From: Porphyrobacter sp. AAP82
GTDB lineage: Bacteria > Pseudomonadota > Alphaproteobacteria > Sphingomonadales > Sphingomonadaceae
Length of the DNA stretch: 57,424 bases
NCBI RefSeq assembly: GCF_000331285.1
Contig: NZ_ANFX01000031.1
Span: 1-57,424 of the forward strand
Direction: 5' to 3'
The translations under genes were made by a program, and so were the position numbers. Positions 7,994 through 14,724 of the stretch are shown here, piece after piece. The notes under the pieces are model-generated. The model was not told the origin of the DNA and ran no database searches. It worked only from the letters and a program-made list of their open reading frames with translations. Position 1 is the stretch's first letter. Each line of letters starts with the position of its first letter.

Positions 7994-9889
7994 ATGTGCG
8001 GGATTGCCGGGATTTTCCATGCCGAGACGCCCAAGCCGGTCGACCCTGCGCGGGTGGTCCGGATGTGCGATGCGATCGCGCACCGCGGGCCTGACGGGGC
8101 AGGGGTGTGGACCGACCACGGCGTCGGATTGGGCCACCGCCGCCTCTCGATCATCGACCTTGCGGGCTCGCCCCAGCCGATGCACGCCGCCGATGGCCGC
8201 GCGGTGATCGTCTTCAACGGCGAGATCTACAACTTCCGCGAACTGCGCCGCGAGCTGGAGCAGGCCGGTTTCGCCTTCCGCACCAACGGCGATACCGAGG
8301 TGATCCTCGCCGCGTGGGCCCAGTGGGGGCCCGATTGCCTTTCGCGGCTCGACGGGATGTTCGCCTTCGCGATCTTCGAGCCTAGCACCCGTCGCCTGTT
8401 CCTCGCCCGCGACCGTTTCGGGGTGAAGCCGCTGTTCCTTGCGCACCTGTCGGACGGCAGCATCGCCTTTGCCTCGGAGCTCAAGGGTCTGCTGGCGCAC
8501 CCCCTGCTGCGCCGCCGTCTCGATCCCCGCGCGATCGAGGCCTACATGGCGTGGGGCTATGTGCCCGACAGTCATTCGATCCTTGCCGGCGTCGAGAAGC
8601 TGCCCGCTGGCCACTTCTGGCTGCTCGAGCAGGGCAAGGCCCCCGGCCGTCCGCAGCGCTGGTGGGACATATCCTTCACCCAGCGCGAGCGCGGGAGCGA
8701 GGCCGATCTTTCCGCCCAGCTCGTCCATCACTTGCGCGAAGGCGTGCGCTCGCGGATGGTCGCCGATGTGCCCTTGGGCGCCTTCCTGTCGGGCGGGGTC
8801 GACAGCTCGGGCGTGGTCGCGCTGATGGCCGAGGCGAGCGCGTCTCCGGTCCGGACCTGCTCGATCGGTTTCGATGAAGCCGCCTATGACGAGACCTCCT
8901 ACGCCCGTCAGGTTGCCGCCAAATTCGGCGCGGATCATCAGGAGCGGATCGTCGCCACCGATGATTTCGCCGCCATCGACACCCTCGCCGCGATGTTCGA
9001 CGAACCCTTCGCCGATGCCTCCGCGCTGCCCACCTGGCGCGTGTGCCAGCTGGCGCGCGAGCGGGTGACGGTGACGCTCTCGGGCGACGGGGCGGACGAG
9101 GCCTTTGCCGGCTATCGCCGCCAGGTCTTCCACCACCACGAGGAACGCACCCGCGCCGCCATCCCCGCCGCCCTGCGCGCCCCGATCTTCGGCGCCTTGG
9201 GCCGCGTCTGGCCCAAGGCCGACTGGGCCCCGCGCCCCTTGCGCGCCAAGGCCACCCTGCTCGCGCTCGCCGAGAGCGGCGAGGAAGGCTACGCCCGGGG
9301 CCTCTCGGTGACCCTGCCGGGCGCGCGCCGCGCACTCTACACCGACGCCTTCGCCGCCAGCCTCGAGGGCTTTCGCGCCGAGGACGAGCTGATCGCCCTG
9401 ATGCGCTCAGCCCCCGGCCGGTCGGGCCTCGACCGCGCCCAATATGCCGACCTCGTGTTCTGGATGCCCGGCGACATCCTCACCAAGGTCGACCGCACCA
9501 GCATGGCGGTCAGCCTCGAAGCGCGCGAACCGCTGCTCGACCACCGCCTCGTCGAATTCGCCGCGCGCCTGCCCGAGGGGATGCGGGTGCGGGGATCGAC
9601 CGGCAAATACCTGCTCAAGAAGAGCCTCGAGCGCTACCTCCCCCACGACATCCTCTACCGCCCCAAGCAGGGCTTCGTGACCCCCATCGCCGAATGGCTG
9701 AGGGGGCCGCTCGCCGACGCAGCCCGGGGGATCGCCACCGGGAGCCTCGCGCAGACCGGGTTCTTCCAGCCCCAGGCCATCGCCGCGCTGGCCGAGGCCC
9801 ATATCGGTGCCCGCGCCGATCATTCGCGGACCCTGTGGCAGCTGCTGATGCTCGAAAAGTCGCTGAAACAGCTCGGAGCGAGCGGTTAG
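7994..9889 (+). CDS. XrtA-system amidotransferase (asparagine synthase-like)
   Basis: A 631-residue two-domain protein. The N-terminal class-II glutamine amidotransferase domain starts MCGIAGIFH with Cys2 as nucleophile; the C-terminal asparagine-synthase domain carries the PP-loop SGGVDSS near residue 266 and LSGDGADEAFAGYRR downstream. Family members in exosortase loci (TIGR03108) probably amidate sugar acids of the exopolysaccharide rather than making asparagine; that role is inferred from context. It starts 12 bases after xrtA and is the last gene of the locus; the strand switches after it. Confidence 0.92.
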   Translation: MCGIAGIFHAETPKPVDPARVVRMCDAIAHRGPDGAGVWTDHGVGLGHRRLSIIDLAGSPQPMHAADGRAVIVFNGEIYNFRELRRELEQAGFAFRTNGDTEVILAAWAQWGPDCLSRLDGMFAFAIFEPSTRRLFLARDRFGVKPLFLAHLSDGSIAFASELKGLLAHPLLRRRLDPRAIEAYMAWGYVPDSHSILAGVEKLPAGHFWLLEQGKAPGRPQRWWDISFTQRERGSEADLSAQLVHHLREGVRSRMVADVPLGAFLSGGVDSSGVVALMAEASASPVRTCSIGFDEAAYDETSYARQVAAKFGADHQERIVATDDFAAIDTLAAMFDEPFADASALPTWRVCQLARERVTVTLSGDGADEAFAGYRRQVFHHHEERTRAAIPAALRAPIFGALGRVWPKADWAPRPLRAKATLLALAESGEEGYARGLSVTLPGARRALYTDAFAASLEGFRAEDELIALMRSAPGRSGLDRAQYADLVFWMPGDILTKVDRTSMAVSLEAREPLLDHRLVEFAARLPEGMRVRGSTGKYLLKKSLERYLPHDILYRPKQGFVTPIAEWLRGPLADAARGIATGSLAQTGFFQPQAIAALAEAHIGARADHSRTLWQLLMLEKSLKQLGASG

Positions 9890-9927
9890 GGCGCTAGAAC
9901 CCGCTGATCCTATCGAAAGTCGATATT

Positions 9928-10018
9928 CGAAGTTCACGAAGTTCACATTGCAAATTCTGCAATCCTACGGGGATTTCCTTTCCTTTTCAGAACCGTGTGC
10001 GCCAAAAGCGAAGTTCAC
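9928..10018. repeat. Three direct copies of CGAAGTTCAC
   Basis: The decamer CGAAGTTCAC occurs at 9928-9937, 9937-9946 (sharing one base with the first) and 10009-10018, in the convergent gap between the amidotransferase and zapE. The last copy overlaps a 7-base inverted repeat (CCGTGTG at 9993-9999 and CACACGG at 10016-10022). No gene is visible here. Function unknown; it could be part of an intergenic repeat family or a protein-binding array. Confidence 0.7.
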
Positions 10019-10021
10019 ACG

Positions 10022-10088
10022 GTGCGGCGCGTTGTTCTCCCGCTCCGCCCGCTGCCGGCAGGCCTTGCGATGCCGAACAACGCCGCAC
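10022..10088. other. 67-base imperfect hairpin with inner palindrome
   Basis: The arm GTGCGGCGCGTTGTTC (10022-10037) pairs with GAACAACGCCGCAC (10075-10088) along 14 positions with a two-base bulge. Its 37-base loop contains the perfect palindrome CTGCCGGCAG (10052-10061). It lies between two convergent genes. There is no immediate T-run on either strand, so it is not a textbook intrinsic terminator, but it could stop or stabilise transcripts from both sides. Confidence 0.6.
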
Positions 10089-10122
10089 ACCATAGCGCAG
10101 CTGTAGCCTGTAGGAAAATGCT

Positions 10123-11244
10123 CTAGCCCTCGGTCCCGTGGCCCTTGGCCATGTAGTCCTCGCTCTGCATCTCGTTCAAGCGGCTCACCGTGCGTTCGAA
10201 TTCGAAGGCGCCGTCGCCTGCCTGATAGAGCGCCTCCGGCAGCGCGGCGGCGGTCACGAACAGCTTGACGCAGTGTTCGTAGAGCGCATCGATCAGCTTG
10301 GTGAAGCGGATCGCCTCGTTGCGGTTTTCAGGGCCCATCTTCGGGATGCCGACGAGGATCACGGTGTGAAACGCGCGCGCGATGGCGAGGTAATCGGCCG
10401 CCCCGCGGTTTTCGCCGCACAGCTTCCTGAAGCTGAACACGCCGACGCCCTTGAGGCTCTTGGGCACGTGCAAGCTGCGCCCCCCGCCGAGATCGAGTTC
10501 GCCGGTGGGCACGTTGGCGGCATCTTCGGGGGCGAAATCGGTGAGGCGGAAGAACGCCTCGCGCACCTGGCTTGTGGCTTCCTCGCCGATCGGCGCGTGC
10601 CACATGGCCAGCCCGCCGATGCGGTCGAGCCGGTAATCGGTCGGGCCGTTGAGGCTCAGCACGTCCATCTCCCGCTCGACCAGATCGATGAAGGGCAGGA
10701 ACAGCGCGCGGTTGAGGCCGTCCTTGTAAAGATCGCGGGGCGGGCGGTTGCTGGTGGTGACGATCACCGTGCCGCTCTTCATCAGCGCGGTGAAGAAGCG
10801 GCCCATGATCGCGGCATCGGCGGTGTTGGTGACCACCATCTCGTCGAAGGCGAGGCAGCGGATCTTGGGCGACATCATCATCGCAACGCTGGTCAGCGGG
10901 TCGCGCAGCTCGCTCTTGCGCGCCTCGGTGATGAGCCGGTCGAGTTCGAGCATGAAGGCGTGGAAGTGGACCCGGCGTTTTCGTTCGATCCCGAGGGTCT
11001 CGACGAACAGGTCCATCAGCATCGACTTGCCACGCCCGACGCCGCCCCACAGGTAGACCCCGCGCGGGTCGGGCGTGGCTTCGCGGGTGCCGGTGAGGCG
11101 GGCGAAGAGGCTTGTCTTGGGCGGCGGGGCCTCGAGCTCGTCCTGAAGCCGCGCCAGCCGCTCGGCCGCGGCGCGCTGGTCGGGATCGGCGCGCAGTTCG
11201 CCGCTGGCGATCAGCGCGTCATAGCGGGCGAGGAGGCCGGGCAC
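10123..11244 (-). CDS. zapE: Cell-division protein ZapE / AFG1-like ATPase
   Basis: A 373-residue P-loop ATPase of the AFG1/LACE1/ZapE family, which in bacteria associates with the divisome and in mitochondria with respiratory-complex quality control. Walker A is GGVGRGKS (about residues 67-74) and Walker B is CLAFDEMVV. FFTALMKSGTVIVTTSNRPP is the sensor region. The GTG start at 11244 is preferred because it lies 10 bases after the thioesterase stop and gives the usual family length; no strong Shine-Dalgarno is seen. It is the last gene of an apparent sdhB-thioesterase-zapE operon. Confidence 0.88.
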   Translation of the reverse strand: MPGLLARYDALIASGELRADPDQRAAAERLARLQDELEAPPPKTSLFARLTGTREATPDPRGVYLWGGVGRGKSMLMDLFVETLGIERKRRVHFHAFMLELDRLITEARKSELRDPLTSVAMMMSPKIRCLAFDEMVVTNTADAAIMGRFFTALMKSGTVIVTTSNRPPRDLYKDGLNRALFLPFIDLVEREMDVLSLNGPTDYRLDRIGGLAMWHAPIGEEATSQVREAFFRLTDFAPEDAANVPTGELDLGGGRSLHVPKSLKGVGVFSFRKLCGENRGAADYLAIARAFHTVILVGIPKMGPENRNEAIRFTKLIDALYEHCVKLFVTAAALPEALYQAGDGAFEFERTVSRLNEMQSEDYMAKGHGTEG

Positions 11245-11254
11245 GACGGGGCGA

Positions 11255-11716
11255 TCAGCCGCGCGGCTGCATCTTGCGCACGATCCCCGAGAAGCTGGCG
11301 ACCACGTCCTCGCCTTGCACCACCAACCCACGGATGAAGACCAGCTTGCCGGTCTCGCGCACGATTTCGGTCACGGCATCGAGCGGGCGGCTGCCATCGC
11401 CCCCGCCGACGAACTGGCTGGACAGCTCCAGCGTCACCGATGGCCCGGCATTGCCGGTGCCGATCCGGTGCATGGTGACGAACAGCGCGATGTCGATCAG
11501 CGCCAGTGTCACCGCGCCGTGGATGATGCCTTGCAGGTTCAGGTGCTTGCGCTCGGGGAACATGCGCAGGCGCGCTTTCCCGTCCGCGTCGACGCGGGTA
11601 ATGAGCTTGCCCATCACCGCGCCGTTGAACAGCGTTTCGTCCTTGAGGTTCCAGTGGTGCCAGCCGGGATTGTCCGGGTCCGGCCCGTGTTCGAAGACGT
11701 CGTCCTTGAAGCTCAC
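11255..11716 (-). CDS. PaaI-family hotdog thioesterase
   Basis: A protein of about 153 residues with the single hotdog fold of acyl-CoA thioesterases. The motif LNLQGIIHGAVTLALIDIAL (HGG-like segment plus the central helix with Asp) is the active-site region of PaaI/YbgC-type enzymes. Cytoplasmic; the substrate is unknown. GTG at 11716 (VSFKDDVFEHG) is the chosen start; a TTG at 11734 would add six residues. It lies 18 bases after sdhB and 10 bases before zapE, and the three are probably cotranscribed. Confidence 0.8.
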   Translation of the reverse strand: MSFKDDVFEHGPDPDNPGWHHWNLKDETLFNGAVMGKLITRVDADGKARLRMFPERKHLNLQGIIHGAVTLALIDIALFVTMHRIGTGNAGPSVTLELSSQFVGGGDGSRPLDAVTEIVRETGKLVFIRGLVVQGEDVVASFSGIVRKMQPRG

Positions 11717-11734
11717 CGGATCAGATCGCCACAA

Positions 11735-12514
11735 TCAGATAGCACGTTCGGCCATCATCTTCTTGGTCTCCGCGATCGCCTTGGCCGGGCTGAGACCCTT
11801 GGGGCACACGTTCGCGCAGTTCATGATGGTGTGGCAGCGGTAGAGGCGGAAGGGATCTTCGAGGTCGTCAAGCCGCTCGCCGGTCATCTCGTCGCGGCTG
11901 TCGGCGAGCCAGCGATAGGCCTGGAGCAGGATCGCCGGGCCGAGGAACTTGTCGGAGTTCCACCAGTAGGACGGGCAGCTGGTCGAGCAGCAGGCGCACA
12001 GGATGCATTCGTAGAGCCCGTCAAGCTTCTCGCGCTGTTCGGGGCTTTGCAGCCGCTCCTTGCCGCTCGGCGTGGGCGAGACGGTCTGGAGCCAGGGGCG
12101 GATGCTCGCATATTGCGCGTAGAAATGGGTGAAGTCCGGCACCAGATCCTTGATGACGTCCATGTGCGGCAGCGGGGTGATGCGGATCTCGCCCTTCAGG
12201 TCCTCGATCGCGGTGGTGCAGGCGAGGCCGTTCTTGCCGTTCATGTTCATCGAGCACGACCCGCAGATCCCCTCGCGGCACGAGCGGCGGAAGGTCAGGG
12301 TCGGGTCGATCTCGTTCTTGATCTTGAACAGCGCATCGAGGACCATCGGGCCACACTGGTCGAGGTCGATCTCGAACTTGTCGTAGCGCGGGTTCAGGCC
12401 GCTGTCGGGATCGTAGCGGTAGATCTTGAACGACTTGACCCGGCCACCCGATGCCTTGTGCACTTGGCCGGCGTTGTTGATCTTCGAATTCTTGGGAAGA
12501 GTGAAGGTCGCCAT
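11735..12514 (-). CDS. sdhB: Succinate dehydrogenase iron-sulfur subunit
   Basis: A 259-residue peripheral inner-membrane subunit of complex II that passes electrons from SdhA to quinone. The plant-type [2Fe-2S] ligands are Cys79, Cys84, Cys87 and Cys99 (CREGICGSC then NGLAC). The two C-terminal clusters are bound by [12 protein letters not shown] and [14 protein letters not shown]. The Ser/Cys pattern in the middle motif matches the [3Fe-4S]/[4Fe-4S] arrangement of SdhB. sdhC, sdhD and sdhA are not next to it: upstream is a 237-base gap and a divergent SDR gene. Confidence 0.95.
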   Translation of the reverse strand: MATFTLPKNSKINNAGQVHKASGGRVKSFKIYRYDPDSGLNPRYDKFEIDLDQCGPMVLDALFKIKNEIDPTLTFRRSCREGICGSCSMNMNGKNGLACTTAIEDLKGEIRITPLPHMDVIKDLVPDFTHFYAQYASIRPWLQTVSPTPSGKERLQSPEQREKLDGLYECILCACCSTSCPSYWWNSDKFLGPAILLQAYRWLADSRDEMTGERLDDLEDPFRLYRCHTIMNCANVCPKGLSPAKAIAETKKMMAERAI

Positions 12515-12751
12515 GGTGTGATCCCGATTACGCGTTTGGCTCTACTTAACGCCATCGCCGCGCGGCGCAAGCGCGGGGGGACTGTCAGTTGTTGCAGGCT
12601 TTCGCACAGGGGTTGAGGAAGGCTCAGCAGCGCTCGTGCAGGAGGCGAGGAAACACGGCATAGTGCCGAAAATCTCTCCTGCCCCGCAAGGCCCGCCGCA
12701 GGGGCGGGAAAAAGGGCGGAACCACAAGGCCATGGCCGCACTTTATGCCCC

Positions 12752-13498
12752 ATGGACGATGCAGGACAGACCCTTTCGCGCATACCCCGCAGCGCCTGCG
12801 TGTTCGGGGCGAGCGGCAGGATCGGGCGGGCGCTGTGCGCGGCGCTGGCGGCAGCGGGTTGCGGGAAGATCTACGCCGGATCGCGCAGCGGCAGCACGCC
12901 GCAAGGCTCGCAATTCACCGGATTTTCCTTTGATCTGGAGGATGAGGCCAGCATCGCCGCCGCCGCCGCGATGATGGCTCCCGAACCGCCCGAATGGGTG
13001 ATCGTCGCGACCGGGGTGCTCTCCCTGCCCGATGGCACCGGGCCCGAGCGGACCTACCGGCGGCTCGAGCCCGAGGTGATGGCGCGGGTCTTCGCGCTCA
13101 ACACCATCGGCCCGGCGACGATCGCCAAGCACATGCTGGCGCTGATGCCGCGGGGGCAGGGCTTCACCTTTGCCGCGCTCTCGGCCCGGGTCGGCTCGAT
13201 CGGCGACAACCGGCTCGGCGGATGGCATTCCTACCGCGCCTCCAAGGCCGCGCTCAATATGCTGCTGAGGAACTTCGCGCTGGAGATGGCGCGCACGCAC
13301 CCTGACAGCGTGATCGTGGGCCTGCATCCCGGCACGGTCGATTCCGCGCTCTCCGCCCCGTTCCGGTCGGGCCTTGCCGAAGGGCAACTGACCGCGCCCG
13401 ATGCGGCAGCGGCCAATCTGATCGGCGTGCTCGGCCGGCTCACCCCGGTGCAATCGGGGCGGGTGTTCGATTTTCGCGGCGACGAGGTTCCTGACTAG
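12752..13498 (+). CDS. Short-chain dehydrogenase/reductase (CsgA-like SDR)
   Basis: A 248-residue NAD(P)-dependent Rossmann oxidoreductase. The cofactor glycine motif is GASGRIG near residue 22, followed by an ATGVL strand corresponding to the NNAG element. The catalytic Tyr and Lys are in HSYRASKAALN. The spacing and the LHPGTVDSALSAPF segment resemble the CsgA/sniffer-like SDR subgroup. Substrate unknown. It starts with ATG 12752, diverges from sdhB across 237 bases, and converges with the small membrane gene at 13510. Confidence 0.85.
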   Translation: MDDAGQTLSRIPRSACVFGASGRIGRALCAALAAAGCGKIYAGSRSGSTPQGSQFTGFSFDLEDEASIAAAAAMMAPEPPEWVIVATGVLSLPDGTGPERTYRRLEPEVMARVFALNTIGPATIAKHMLALMPRGQGFTFAALSARVGSIGDNRLGGWHSYRASKAALNMLLRNFALEMARTHPDSVIVGLHPGTVDSALSAPFRSGLAEGQLTAPDAAAANLIGVLGRLTPVQSGRVFDFRGDEVPD

Positions 13499-13509
13499 GG
13501 CGCGCCGGC

Positions 13510-13815
13510 CTAGTCGAAGATGCCCACGGCAAGGTGCACCCACAAGGTCAGGAACAGCAGCACCGCCAGCGTCATCGCGCCGATCCGCCAGCGCAGCGCG
13601 GTGAGCCAGTTGGTCGCGGCCTCGGCCGCCAGGCACAGCCCTGCCAGCATCAGCGCGAAGACCGCGAAATCCTCGGGCCCCCAGGCGATCTTGTGGGTCA
13701 CCTGCATCCCCACCGCCGGCAGCGCGAGTAGGATCGCGGCGGCGATCCACAGCTTGGGGTGGAAGCGGAACGCGGGGCCGGGTTCGCCGGTGGTGCCGGT
13801 TGAGGTGGTGGTCAT
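13510..13815 (-). CDS. Small membrane protein, 101 aa, unknown
   Basis: Not recognised. A Thr/Gly-rich N-terminus is followed by FRFHPKLW and three predicted transmembrane helices (about residues 23-40, 47-64 and 76-97), with short basic loops. The ATG is at 13815. The gene converges with the SDR (12-base gap) and diverges from the methyltransferase at 13901. Confidence 0.65.
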   Translation of the reverse strand: MTTTSTGTTGEPGPAFRFHPKLWIAAAILLALPAVGMQVTHKIAWGPEDFAVFALMLAGLCLAAEAATNWLTALRWRIGAMTLAVLLFLTLWVHLAVGIFD

Positions 13816-13900
13816 GCTGGCATCCCTCCCAGAAAGCCGGTTTGGCAATTGCCGCATAACGTGCCACGCATTGCGGGCGGCGAAAAGGGGGGAGCGCGCG

Positions 13901-14533
13901 ATGGGTGTCAAAAGCTGGTACGAGGCGAACATCATGCCGCGCCTCATCACCTGTGCGTGCAGCCAGGGCCAGGTGATGAAGCGCCGCGCGGCGGTGGTCC
14001 CCCGGGCGCGGGGAGACGTGTTCGAACTGGGCTGCGGCGGCGGGATCAACCACGCATTCTACGATGCGGCCGCGATCACCTCCTATGCCGGGATCGACCC
14101 GCACGAAGGCCTGCTCGATGGCGCGCGCGCGGCGGCACGGGCGAAAGGCTGGGCGGCGGATCTGCGGGCGGGGCGGGGGGAGGCGATTCCCTTTGCCGAT
14201 GAAAGTTTCGACTGCGTGGTGTGCACCTTCACGCTGTGCTCGGTCGAAGACCCGCGCCAAGTGATGCGCGAGATGCGCCGCATCCTGCGCCCCGGCGGCG
14301 AAGCGCTGTTCCTCGAACACGGGCTTGCACCCGATGCGGACGTGCGCGCCTGGCAGGGGCGGATCGAGCCGGTCTGGAAGCGGCTTGCGGGCGGGTGCCA
14401 TCTGACCCGGCCCATCGCCGGCGCGCTGGCGGGCGCGGGCTTTGCGGTTGAGCCGCTGGGAGCGGGATACACCCCCAAGACGCCGCGCTTTGCCGGATGG
14501 ATGGAGTGGGGCGCGGCGCGCAAGGTGGGGTGA
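13901..14533 (+). CDS. Class I SAM-dependent methyltransferase (UbiE/Methyltransf_11 type)
   Basis: A 210-residue cytoplasmic methyltransferase. Motif I is FELGCGGGINH, the acidic loop is GIDPHEGLLDGA, and motif IV/post-I is FDCVVCTFTLCSVED, followed by RILRPGGEALFLEHG. The N-terminus (MGVKSWYEANIMPRL) and the LEHG segment resemble the family containing human METTL7 and phospholipid N-methyltransferase-like proteins; the substrate is not determined. The start ATG 13901 is preceded by an AAGGGGGGA ribosome-binding site (about 13885-13893). Confidence 0.83.
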   Translation: MGVKSWYEANIMPRLITCACSQGQVMKRRAAVVPRARGDVFELGCGGGINHAFYDAAAITSYAGIDPHEGLLDGARAAARAKGWAADLRAGRGEAIPFADESFDCVVCTFTLCSVEDPRQVMREMRRILRPGGEALFLEHGLAPDADVRAWQGRIEPVWKRLAGGCHLTRPIAGALAGAGFAVEPLGAGYTPKTPRFAGWMEWGAARKVG

Positions 14534-14562
14534 GGGCGGGCCAGGCGGAAGCCCACCCCCGA

Positions 14563-14584
14563 CCCCTCCCGCAAGCGGGAGGGG
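14563..14584. repeat. Perfect 10-base inverted repeat, REP-like
   Basis: Arms CCCCTCCCGC (14563-14572) and GCGGGAGGGG (14575-14584) are separated by AA. There is no T-run on either side, so it is probably not a terminator by itself. It lies between the methyltransferase stop and the rne terminator. Such GC-rich short palindromes are common dispersed repeats in sphingomonads (general knowledge, not checked here). Confidence 0.65.
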
Positions 14585-14662
14585 AGCGAGGAAGCGAAGC
14601 TGTTCGAAGAACACTTGCCAGCTTGCTGGCTCGTCGCAGCGGGGTGGGCCTGCGCCGACAGT

Positions 14663-14699
14663 AAAGAAAAAGGGCGGGAAAGATCGCTCCTTCCCGCCC
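14663..14699 (-). terminator. Intrinsic terminator of rne
   Basis: Read on the minus strand, GGGCGGGAA pairs with TTCCCGCCC (arms 14691-14699 and 14672-14680 on the plus strand) across a 10-base loop and is followed at once by TTTTTCTTTAC. It begins about 25 bases after the rne stop. This is the clearest Rho-independent terminator in the window. Confidence 0.88.
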
Positions 14700-14724
14700 C
14701 CGATTCTTTGAATTGCGGCCCGGC

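Noticed and set aside
12692..12708. CCCGCC-GCAGG-GGCGGG hairpin followed by A-run upstream of sdhB and the SDR
   Set aside because: A terminator for the minus strand would need the T-run after the stem in that direction, but here it comes before; on the plus strand no gene ends there.
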